NCBI RefSeq assembly: GCF_001044235.1
Contig: NZ_JYNL01000068.1
Location: 20,477-84,476, forward strand
Length of the DNA: 64,000 nucleotides
Reading direction: 5' to 3'
DNA from: Mycolicibacterium chlorophenolicum
GTDB lineage: Bacteria > Actinomycetota > Actinomycetes > Mycobacteriales > Mycobacteriaceae
Each line of letters starts with the position of its first letter. Position 1 is the stretch's first letter. Both the position numbers and the translations under genes were made by a program. Of the stretch, positions 51,983 to 61,200 are shown piece by piece. Under the pieces are notes generated by a model that did not search any database, was not told the DNA's origin, and saw nothing but the letters and a program-made list of their open reading frames with translations.

Positions 51983-54900
51983 GTGGATGACTCGGGTGGT
52001 GCGGTGTCGATCGCCGTCATCGGAATGGCGTGCCGGCTGCCGGGCGGCATCGATTCGCCCGAGCGCCTCTGGGAATCGCTGATGCGCGGCGACGATCACG
52101 TCACCGAGATCCCCGCCGACCGATGGGACGCCGAGGAGTACTACGACCCCCAGCCCGGGATCCCCGGCCGATCAGTGACGAAGTGGGGCGGATTCCTCGA
52201 CGACGTCGCGGGATTCGATCCCGAGTTCTTCGGGATCAACGAGCGCGAAGCCACCGCGATGGACCCCCAGCACCGGCTGCTTCTCGAGATCTCCTGGGAG
52301 GCGATGGAGCACGCCGGGATCACCCGCGAGATGATGACCGATTCGCTGACGGGTGTTTTCGTCGGGCTCACGCACGGCGACTATCAACTGCTGGCCGCCG
52401 ATGCGGACGCCGTCGAGGCGCCCTACGGTTTCACCGGCAGCAGTTTCAGCCTGGCCTCCGGGCGGATCGCCTACGCGCTGGGATTGCACGGCCCCGCGAT
52501 GACGGTCGACACCGCGTGTTCCTCCGGCCTGACGGCGGTGCATCTGGCGTGCCACAGTCTGCTCGACGGCGAGAGCGACCTGGCGCTGGCCGGCGGCGCC
52601 GCGGTGACGCTCGACCCCCGCAAGTTCGTCGCCGGCTCGGCCGAGGGCATGCTCTCCCCGACCGGGCGGTGCCACGCCTTCGACGTCGCGGCAGACGGAT
52701 TCGTCTCCTCGGAGGGCTGCGCGGTCCTGCTGCTGAAGCGACTGCCGGACGCCGTGCGCGACCGCGACCGCGTCCTGGCGGTGATCCGCGGCACCGCAGC
52801 CAACCAGGACGGCCACACCGTGAACATCGCGACCCCGTCAGCCGCCGCGCAGGCCACCGTGTACCGCAGGGCGCTCGCCGCCGCGGTCGTCGACGCCCGC
52901 ACCGTCGGGATGGTCGAGGCGCACGGGCCGGGCACGCCCGTCGGTGACCCGATCGAGTTCGCGAGCCTGGCCGATGTGTACGGCGTCGAGAACGCCTGTG
53001 CCCTGGCGTCGCTGAAGACGAACTTCGGACACGCCCAGTCAGCCGCGGGCGCACTGGGTCTGATGAAGACCGTGCTCGCCGTGGGGCACGGCGTCGTCCC
53101 CCCGAACCTGCACTTCACCCGGCTGCCCGACGCGATGGCGCGGATCGACACGAAACTGTTCGTGCCGCAGCAGATCACGCCGTGGCCGGTCGGTGGTGAC
53201 CATCCCCGCCGGGCGGCCGCGTCGTCCTACGGGCTGTCCGGAACCAACGTGCACGCGATCATCGAGCAGGCCCCTGACCAGGTGCCGGCGCGGGAGTCCG
53301 GGCCGCGGCCGGGTGAGCGTCTGTTCCCGCTGTCCTCGACGTCGGCGGACGAATTACGCCGTACCGCAGAGCGGTTGGCGAACTGGCTGGCGACCCACCG
53401 GGACGTCGACCTGGCCGACCTCGCGTACACGTTGACCCGGCGCCGCACCCACCGTCCGGTCCGCACGGCGGTGATCGCCCGCGGCAGCGACGACCTGATC
53501 CGGGCACTGTGCGACGTGGCCGACGGCGACACGCCCTACCAGCCGGCCGTCGGGCAGGACGACCGCGGACCGGTGTGGGTGTTCTCCGGCCAGGGCTCCC
53601 AGTGGGCCGGCATGGGCAGCGAACTGCTGGCCACCGAACCGGAATTCGCCGCCACCGTGGCCGCTGCCGAACCGTTGATCGCCCGCGAGGCCGGATTCTC
53701 GGTGACCGAGGCGATCACCGCCCCGCAGACGGTGACCGGTATCGACCGCATCCAGCCCGCGCTGTTCACGATGCAGGTGGCGCTGGCCGCCACGATGCGC
53801 GCGCACGGTGTCCGCCCGGGCGCGGTCATCGGTCACTCGCTGGGCGAGGTCGCCGCAGCCGTCGTCGCAGGCGCCCTCGATCTGGCCGACGGTGTGCGCG
53901 TCATCTGTCGTCGGTCGCGGCTGATGTCCCGCATCGCCGGCGCCGGTGCGATGGCCGCCGTGGAACTCCCTGCGCAGCAAGTGCTCTCCGAGTTGGTCAC
54001 CCGCGGCATCGACGACGCCGTGGTGGCGGTCGTGGCGTCTCCCCAGTCCACCGTGATCGGAGGCGCCACCCAAACGGTGCGCGAGCTGATCGCGGCGTGG
54101 GAGTCGCGCGAGGTGATGGCCCGCGAGATCGCCGTCGACGTGGCGTCGCACTCACCCCAGGTCGATCCGATCCTCGACGAGCTCACCGCGGCGCTGGCCG
54201 ACGTCGGCCCGAAAGACCCGGAGATCCCCTATTACTCGGCCACCCAGTACGACCCTCGCGAGCACCCTGTCTGCGACGCCTCCTACTGGGTGGACAACCT
54301 GCGCAACATGGTCCGCTTCGCACCCGCGGTGCAGGCGGCGCTCGAGGACGGCTTCCGTGTGTTCGCCGAACTCTCGCCGCACCCCCTCCTCACGCACGCC
54401 GTCGAGCAGACAGCCCGTGGATTGGACATGGCACCGGCCGCGCTCGCCGCGATGCGCCGCGACCAGTGCCTGCCACACGGGATGCGGGCGTTCCTCGGGG
54501 ATCTCCACAGTGCGGGCGCCGCCGTGGACTTCGCCGTGTCGTGCCCGGACGGTCGCCTGGTGGACGCGCCGCTGCCCACATGGACGCACCGCCGCCTGAT
54601 GTTCACCCGAGGCACCCAGGAGTCACCGACGCACGGCGGCCGCACGCTCTCGGTGCACCCGCTGCTCGGCGCGCACGTGCAGCTGCAGGAGGAACCCGAG
54701 CGCCACGTCTGGCAGGGCGAGGTCGGCACAGCCGCGCAGCCGTGGCTGGCCGACCATCGGATCCGTGACGTGGCGGTGCTGCCGGGCGCCGCGTACTGCG
54801 AAATGGCGCTCGCGGCGGCCACCGCCGTGCTGGGCGACGCCGTCGAAGTGCGGGACCTGCGCTTCGAGCAGGCCCTCCTCTTGGACGAGCAGACCACGGT

Positions 54901-57900
54901 GGGCGCCTGCGCGGTGCGTCGCTCCGACGACGTCGCCGAGTTCTCCGTGCAGACCCATCAGGGCGGCGAGCAGGCACGGCAGGCCACCGCGACCCTGGCC
55001 GTCAGCACGGCCGACGCGCCACCGCCGCACGACCTCGGCGCGTTGCGCGCCGCCCACCCGGACACCGAGGACGGGGCGTCGGTGCGCGCGCGGCTGGACC
55101 GGCGCGGGGTGCACTACGGGCCGGCGTTCGGCGGGCTGACCGCCGTGCACCGCAGCGAGGACCGGTCCACGGTGCTCGTCGAGGTCGCTCTGCCCGGCGC
55201 GATCCGCTCCCAGCAGGATGCCTACGGCATCCACCCCGCTCTCCTGGACGCCTGTTTCCAGTCCGTGGCGGCCCATCCCGAGGTCGCCGCCCTCGGCGAC
55301 GACGTGCTCGCGCTGCCGCTGGGCATCCGCCTGCTGCGGGCCGGCGGACCGGTCCGCAATGCCCGCTTCTGCCTGGTCCACGTCACGCGCGTGGACGGTA
55401 CCGGGGTCGACACGGACCTGGACGTCCTCGATGACCGCGGCGCCGTGCTGCTCACGGTCCGCGGACTGCGGCTGGGCACGGCGCTGTCCGAGGCCGGCCA
55501 CGCCGAGAAGGTGTTCGCCGAGCGGCTGCTGACCATCGAGTGGCGCCGCCGCGAGCTGCCCGAACCCCCGGCGGGCAGTGTGGGGAGTTGGGTGCTGATC
55601 AGCACCGCCGCCGACGATGCCGTCGCGGGCGCGCTCGCCGATGCGATGAAGGCCCAGGGGGCGCACTGTGTCCCGATGTGCTGGCCGCTGCGGGACGACC
55701 ACTGCGAGCACCTCGTTCAGCTGGCCGCCCACCTCCGCGGCGGCGCCATCCGCGGCGTCGTCGTCCTCACCGGGCCGGCGGACCAGCCCGCAGACCGGAC
55801 GCCGGAACGGGGCCGCGACCACGTCGCGCACCTCACCCGGATCTGCCGAACCCTGTCGGAGGTCCGTGACGATGCGCCGCGCCTGTTCGTCATCACCCGC
55901 GCCGCACAGACCGTCGTCCCGGGCGACGTCGCGAACCTCGCGCAGGGCGGGCTGCGCGGCCTGCTGAGGGTGATCGGCACCGAGCATCCGCATCTGGGGG
56001 TCACGCAGATCGACGTCGACGAGGCCACCGACTCCGGGCAGCTCGCCCGGCACCTGATCGGCGGATCCGACGAGGACGAGACCGCGTGGCGGGACGGCGC
56101 CTGGTACGTGGCGCGACTGTCCCGCACGCCGCTGCGCCCCGACGATCGCCGCACCGCCGCGGCCCACGTCGACCGCGACAGGATCGGCCTGGCCATCCGC
56201 ACACCCGGCGATCTGGAGTCGCTCGAACTCGTTTTCGCGGAACGGATTCCGCCGGGCCCGGGACAGATCGAGGTCGCGGTCACCGCGTCGAGCATCAACT
56301 TCGCCGACGTTCTCGTCGCGTTCGGTCGCTACCCGGCCTTCGACGGGCGGCTGCCCGCTCTCGGAACCGATTTCGCCGGCATCGTGTCGGCGGTCGGCCC
56401 CGGGGTGACCGGCATCGTGGTCGGCGACCGCGTCGGCGGTCTGTGCGCGGACGGCTGCTGGTCCACCTTCGTCACCACCGACGCCTGCCGTGCGGTCCGA
56501 CTTCCCCAGGGCCTCACCGAAACGCAGGCCGCCGCGTTGACCACCGCCCACGCCACCGCCTGGTACGGACTGCACGAGCTGGCCCGGATCAGAGCCGGGG
56601 ACAAGGTGCTGATCCACTCGGGCACCGGTGGCGTCGGTCAGGCAGCCATCGCGATCGCCCGAACCGCCGGTGCGGACATCTATGCGACCGCCGGTAGCGA
56701 GGAGCGCCGGGAGATGCTGCGCACCAGCGGAATACGTCACGTCTATGATTCCCGCAGCCTGGATTTCGCCGACCAGATCCATCGCGACACCGACGGGTAC
56801 GGCGTGGACATCGTGCTCAACTCGGTGACCGGTGCCGCACAGCGGGCGGGACTGGAGCTGTTGGCGTTCGGTGGACGGTTCATCGAGATCGGCAAGCGTG
56901 ACATCTACGGTGACACCCGACTGGGGCTGTTCCCGTTCCGGCGCAACCTCGCCTTCCACGCCGTCGACCTCGGCCTGCTCGCCTTCAGTCATCCCGACCG
57001 GTTCGCCGATCTGCTGCGCACCGTGTATCAGCGCACCGCCGACGGTGTGTTGCCGATGCCGCAGAGCACGCTGTTCCCGCTCGCCGACGCCGCGACCGCG
57101 CTGCGCATGATGAGCGGCGCCCGCCACACCGGCAAGCTGGTGCTCGACGTGAGAACGCCTGCCCACCACCAGGTCACCGTGCCGCCGGGTCAGGCGCGCG
57201 TCGTGCGCGCCGACGGTGCCTACGTCATCACCGGCGGTCTCGGAGGGCTGGGTCTGTTCCTGGCCGAGCAACTGGCGGCAGCCGGCTGTGGCCGCCTGGT
57301 GCTGTCGTCGCGCTCGCAGCCGACGCCCGAGGCACAGGAGGTGGTCGAGCGGCTCCGAGCGGCGGGAACCGAGGTCGCGGTCGACTGCGGTGACATCGCC
57401 GCCCCCGCGACCGCACGGCAGCTGGTGGCGACGGCGACGGCCACCGGGCTGCCCCTGCGGGGGGTGCTGCACCTGGCGGCTGTGGTCGAGGACGCCACGT
57501 TGGCCAACATCACCGACGAGATCATCGACCATGACTGGGCACCCAAGGTGTACGGCGCGTGGCACCTTCACGACGCCACCGCCGCCGAGCCGCTGGACTG
57601 GTTCTGCTCGTTCTCCTCCGCCGCGGCACTCGTCGGCTCTCCGGGGCAGGGCGCCTATGCGGCGGCCAACAGCTGGCTGGACGCCTTCACCCACTGGCGT
57701 CGGTCGCAGGGGCTCCCGGCGACCTCGATCGCCTGGGGCGCCTGGGCGCAGGTGGGCCGGGCCGTGGAGTTCGCCGAGAGATCTCAGGCCGCCATCGCCC
57801 CCGACGAGGGTGCCTACGCCTTCGACACGCTTCTGCGCCATGACCGCGCCCACACCGGCTACGCACCGTTCGCGGACAGTCCATGGTTGACCGTGTTCGC

Positions 57901-58240
57901 CGAGCGGAGTCCCTTCGCGGAGGCCTTCCGCGCAGGCGCGGCAGGGGTCACCGGCTCGAGCGAGCTGCTCGCCGAGCTCGAGCAGCTGCCTGTCGACGAG
58001 TGGCCGGCCAGGCTGCGGCGCCTGATCTCCGAACAGGTCGCCCTGATCCTGCGACGCGGCGTCGACCCGGACCGGCCGCTGTCCGGCTACGGCCTGGACT
58101 CGCTCGGTGCACTGGAACTGCGTACCCGCATCGAAACGGAGACCGGAATCCGCATCTCGTTCACCGACGTCACCACCATCACCATCCGGGGTCTCGCCGA
58201 CATGCTCTGCGGCACATTGGCGTCCGCGGAAGCGGCCTGA
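51983..58240 (+). CDS. Reducing type I polyketide synthase, mycocerosic-acid-synthase family (KS-AT-DH-ER-KR-ACP)
   Basis: A 2085-residue single-module PKS starting GTG 51983. KS (residues about 8-430): Cys179 in VDTACSSGLTAVH, EAHGPGTPVGDP (the usual Thr of EAHGTGT is Pro) and KTNFGHAQSAAG. AT (about 515-830): Ser619 in GHSLGEV, with VASHSPQVDPIL at 720-731, the Y/V-ASH type linked to methylmalonyl-CoA. DH (about 885-1170): DHRIRDVAVLPG, with Asp where the motif has Gly, and HPALLDACFQS. ER (about 1410-1725): HSGTGGVGQAA. KR (about 1740-1915): ITGGLGGLGLFLAEQL and the active-site Tyr near 1891. ACP: Ser2040 in GYGLDSLGALELR. The order matches Mas/Pks5-type iterative enzymes, so it likely makes a reduced, possibly methyl-branched acyl chain. 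The NRPS follows after 15 bases. Confidence 0.92.
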   Translation: MDDSGGAVSIAVIGMACRLPGGIDSPERLWESLMRGDDHVTEIPADRWDAEEYYDPQPGIPGRSVTKWGGFLDDVAGFDPEFFGINEREATAMDPQHRLLLEISWEAMEHAGITREMMTDSLTGVFVGLTHGDYQLLAADADAVEAPYGFTGSSFSLASGRIAYALGLHGPAMTVDTACSSGLTAVHLACHSLLDGESDLALAGGAAVTLDPRKFVAGSAEGMLSPTGRCHAFDVAADGFVSSEGCAVLLLKRLPDAVRDRDRVLAVIRGTAANQDGHTVNIATPSAAAQATVYRRALAAAVVDARTVGMVEAHGPGTPVGDPIEFASLADVYGVENACALASLKTNFGHAQSAAGALGLMKTVLAVGHGVVPPNLHFTRLPDAMARIDTKLFVPQQITPWPVGGDHPRRAAASSYGLSGTNVHAIIEQAPDQVPARESGPRPGERLFPLSSTSADELRRTAERLANWLATHRDVDLADLAYTLTRRRTHRPVRTAVIARGSDDLIRALCDVADGDTPYQPAVGQDDRGPVWVFSGQGSQWAGMGSELLATEPEFAATVAAAEPLIAREAGFSVTEAITAPQTVTGIDRIQPALFTMQVALAATMRAHGVRPGAVIGHSLGEVAAAVVAGALDLADGVRVICRRSRLMSRIAGAGAMAAVELPAQQVLSELVTRGIDDAVVAVVASPQSTVIGGATQTVRELIAAWESREVMAREIAVDVASHSPQVDPILDELTAALADVGPKDPEIPYYSATQYDPREHPVCDASYWVDNLRNMVRFAPAVQAALEDGFRVFAELSPHPLLTHAVEQTARGLDMAPAALAAMRRDQCLPHGMRAFLGDLHSAGAAVDFAVSCPDGRLVDAPLPTWTHRRLMFTRGTQESPTHGGRTLSVHPLLGAHVQLQEEPERHVWQGEVGTAAQPWLADHRIRDVAVLPGAAYCEMALAAATAVLGDAVEVRDLRFEQALLLDEQTTVGACAVRRSDDVAEFSVQTHQGGEQARQATATLAVSTADAPPPHDLGALRAAHPDTEDGASVRARLDRRGVHYGPAFGGLTAVHRSEDRSTVLVEVALPGAIRSQQDAYGIHPALLDACFQSVAAHPEVAALGDDVLALPLGIRLLRAGGPVRNARFCLVHVTRVDGTGVDTDLDVLDDRGAVLLTVRGLRLGTALSEAGHAEKVFAERLLTIEWRRRELPEPPAGSVGSWVLISTAADDAVAGALADAMKAQGAHCVPMCWPLRDDHCEHLVQLAAHLRGGAIRGVVVLTGPADQPADRTPERGRDHVAHLTRICRTLSEVRDDAPRLFVITRAAQTVVPGDVANLAQGGLRGLLRVIGTEHPHLGVTQIDVDEATDSGQLARHLIGGSDEDETAWRDGAWYVARLSRTPLRPDDRRTAAAHVDRDRIGLAIRTPGDLESLELVFAERIPPGPGQIEVAVTASSINFADVLVAFGRYPAFDGRLPALGTDFAGIVSAVGPGVTGIVVGDRVGGLCADGCWSTFVTTDACRAVRLPQGLTETQAAALTTAHATAWYGLHELARIRAGDKVLIHSGTGGVGQAAIAIARTAGADIYATAGSEERREMLRTSGIRHVYDSRSLDFADQIHRDTDGYGVDIVLNSVTGAAQRAGLELLAFGGRFIEIGKRDIYGDTRLGLFPFRRNLAFHAVDLGLLAFSHPDRFADLLRTVYQRTADGVLPMPQSTLFPLADAATALRMMSGARHTGKLVLDVRTPAHHQVTVPPGQARVVRADGAYVITGGLGGLGLFLAEQLAAAGCGRLVLSSRSQPTPEAQEVVERLRAAGTEVAVDCGDIAAPATARQLVATATATGLPLRGVLHLAAVVEDATLANITDEIIDHDWAPKVYGAWHLHDATAAEPLDWFCSFSSAAALVGSPGQGAYAAANSWLDAFTHWRRSQGLPATSIAWGAWAQVGRAVEFAERSQAAIAPDEGAYAFDTLLRHDRAHTGYAPFADSPWLTVFAERSPFAEAFRAGAAGVTGSSELLAELEQLPVDEWPARLRRLISEQVALILRRGVDPDRPLSGYGLDSLGALELRTRIETETGIRISFTDVTTITIRGLADMLCGTLASAEAA

Positions 58241-58255
58241 GATCGAGGGGCGCCG

Positions 58256-61200
58256 ATGACGCACGACGACCTGCCGCTCACCCGCGGTCAACTCGACATC
58301 TGGCTCGCTCAGGAGACGGGGCGTTTCGGCACCGAGTGGCAGCTCGGTCTGTTCGTCGAGATCGACGGCCCGGTGCAGCGGGGACCGCTCGAATGGGCGA
58401 TTCGCCGCGTCGTGAAGGAAACCGAACCGATCAGGGCGACGTTCACCGAGCGCGATGGACGCGTCTCCCAACAGGTCGTCGATCAACCGCCCGCGCAGCT
58501 CGTTTTCCACGACCTCACCGCCGCAGCCGATCCCGCCGGGGAGGCCTTCGCCATCGCATCGCAGATCCAGCGCACACCGATGCCGTGGAGCGGTCCGCTG
58601 TTCTCGTTCGCGTTGTTCAAGACCGGTCCCGCTGCGTTCTACTGGTTCTCCTGCTGCCACCACATCATCGCCGACGGGTTCGGTATCGCGCTGATGGGCC
58701 ATCGCATCGCCGCCGTGTACTCGGCCGTCGTCTCCGGCTCACCGATTCCGCCGCCCTTCTTCGGATCGCTGCGCGACCTCGTCGACATCGAGGAGGCATA
58801 CGTTGCCTCCCCGGACTACCGCGAGGACGCCGCCTTCTGGGCCGAGCACATGCCGGCCGACCCCGAACCGGAATGGCCGCCCGATGACGAGAGCACCGCC
58901 GTCGATCCCCGCCCCTCCGCCCCGATTCCCCTGGACCGCAGGGTGCTTCGCGGGGTGCACGATCTCGCACGGGCGTGGCGGCTGCCTCGGTCGTCGATCA
59001 TCACCGCCGCCTGTGCGCTGCTGGTCCGGAGCTGGTCGGGCGGTGGTTCCGAGGTGGTGCTCGACTTCCCGGTCAGCAGGCGCGTCGACGACCGGTCCAA
59101 GGCACTGCCGGCCATGATGTCCGGTGTCGTCCCGCTGGTCCTGCCGGTGCCGCCCGGTGCGACCGTGGCGGAGTTCTGCACCCTGGTCGACACCCGGATC
59201 ACCGAGGTGCTGGCGCACCAACGCTTTCCGGTTCAGGGCCTCGCCGGGCGGGTCGCGGTGAACTTCATCCCGTCGGTGTTCACCCTCGATCTCGGCGGCG
59301 TCAGCGCGTCCGCGTCGTACACCAGCTCCGGTCAGATCCGCGGGTTCGGATTGTTCTTCTCGGCGGCCGGTGACGACCTCTGTCTCAGCACGGCGGGCGC
59401 CGGGCACCCGCTGGCGAACCGGGACGTGGCGGATCTCGCGCGCGGCATGCAGAGGCTGTTGACCGCGATGATCGCCGATCCGGACGCCACGCTGTCGTCT
59501 GTCGATGCGGCCGGATGGGCGCGGGAAGACGATCCGGACCGCTGGAGCAACCGCCGGATCCTCACCGAAACCGCTGCGGCGGCGACCATTCCCGATGCGT
59601 TCGCCGCCCAGGTCGCGCGCACCCCCGATGCGATCGCACTGACCGGCGACGGCCGGGCGTGGACGTACCGCGACGTCGACGACGCGGCGAATCGCTTCGC
59701 CCAGGTGTTGTCCGCGCACGGCGCCCGTCCCGGTGAGTGCGTGGCACTGCTGATGAACCGCTGCCCGCAGGCCGTGGTCGCGATCGTCGCGATCCTCAAG
59801 ACGGGGGCGGCCTACCTGCCCATCGACCCCGCGCATCCACAGTCGAGGCTGGAGTTCATGGTCGGCGACTCCGCTCCGGTCGCCGCGGTCACCACGACGG
59901 CGATGGCGCCGCGGTTCGCCGGTTGCGGACTGCCGGTGGTCGATGCCGACCACCCGTGCGCGGGCGACCTGCCGTGCGCACCGCTCACCGGGCCGGCCCC
60001 CGACGACGTCGCTCACATCATCTACACCTCCGGAACCACCGGTGTGCCCAAAGGCGTTGCCGTCACGCATCACAACGTCACGCGGCTCTACGACAGGATC
60101 GACGTCGGCACGGACCTGTGCGCCGATCAGGTGTGGACGCAGTTCTTCTCCTACGCGTTCGACTTCTCGGTCTGGGAGATCTGGGGCGCCCTGCTGCACG
60201 GCGGGCGGCTCGTGGTGGTCCCCGAGTCGGTGGCACGGTCGCCCAACGACTTCCAGGCACTGATGACCCGCGAGCACGTCACGATGCTGGCGCAGACACC
60301 GTCGGCGCTGGCGGCTCTGAGCCCGGACGGCCTCGCGTCGGTATCGGTGTTGGTCGGTGGCGAGGCATGCCCCGCCGAGGTCGTCGACCGCTGGGCGCCG
60401 GGCCGGAATCTCACCAACGTCTACGGTCCCACCGAGACCACCATCTTCGCGTCCGCCAGTACACCCTTGGCTCCCGGTTCGGGCGTGCCACCGATCGGGG
60501 CACCGGTGTCCACCGCGGCGCTGTTCGTGCTCGACGGGTGGCTGCAGCCGGTACCGGTCGGTGTGGTCGGCGAACTGTACGTCGCCGGCCGCGGCGTCGG
60601 TGTGGGATACGTTCGGCGGCCCGGCCTGACCGCGTCGCGGTTCGTGCCGTGCCCGTTCGGCCGCCCCGGGGACCGGATGTACCGCACCGGGGACCTGGTG
60701 CGGTGGGGCGCCGACGGCCAGTTGCACTACCTCGGGCGGGCCGACGATCAGGTCAAGATCCGCGGGTACCGGATCGAACTCGGCGACATCCAGGCAGCGC
60801 TGGCGACGCTCGACACGGTCGCCCAGGCCGCCGTCGTCGCCCGGGAGGACCGCGCCGGCGACAGGCGGCTGGTCGCCTATGTCGTCGAATCCCGTGCCGG
60901 TGCGGTGGATCCGGGATCCGTACGGGCCGCACTCGCCGACCGGCTCCCGCCGTACATGGTGCCGGCCGCCGTCGTCGTGCTCGACACCCTGCCGTTGACG
61001 GTCAACGGGAAGCTCGACACGCGCGCCCTGCCCGCCCCGGAGTATGCCGACGGCGGGTTCCGCGCCCCCGCCACCGCGGTCGAGGAGATCCTCGCCGGCA
61101 TCTTCGCCGACGTGCTGGGCGCGGCCAGGGTGGGAGTGGACGACTCGTTCTTCGATCTCGGCGGCGACAGCATCCTCGCGATGCGCCTCGTCGCGAGCAT

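Noticed and set aside
54623..58702. A 1359-codon open frame on the minus strand opposite the PKS
   Set aside because: It lies wholly antisense to a PKS whose domains and motifs are intact; long antisense frames are expected at this GC content. The translation is Arg/Gly/Asp-rich without any domain.
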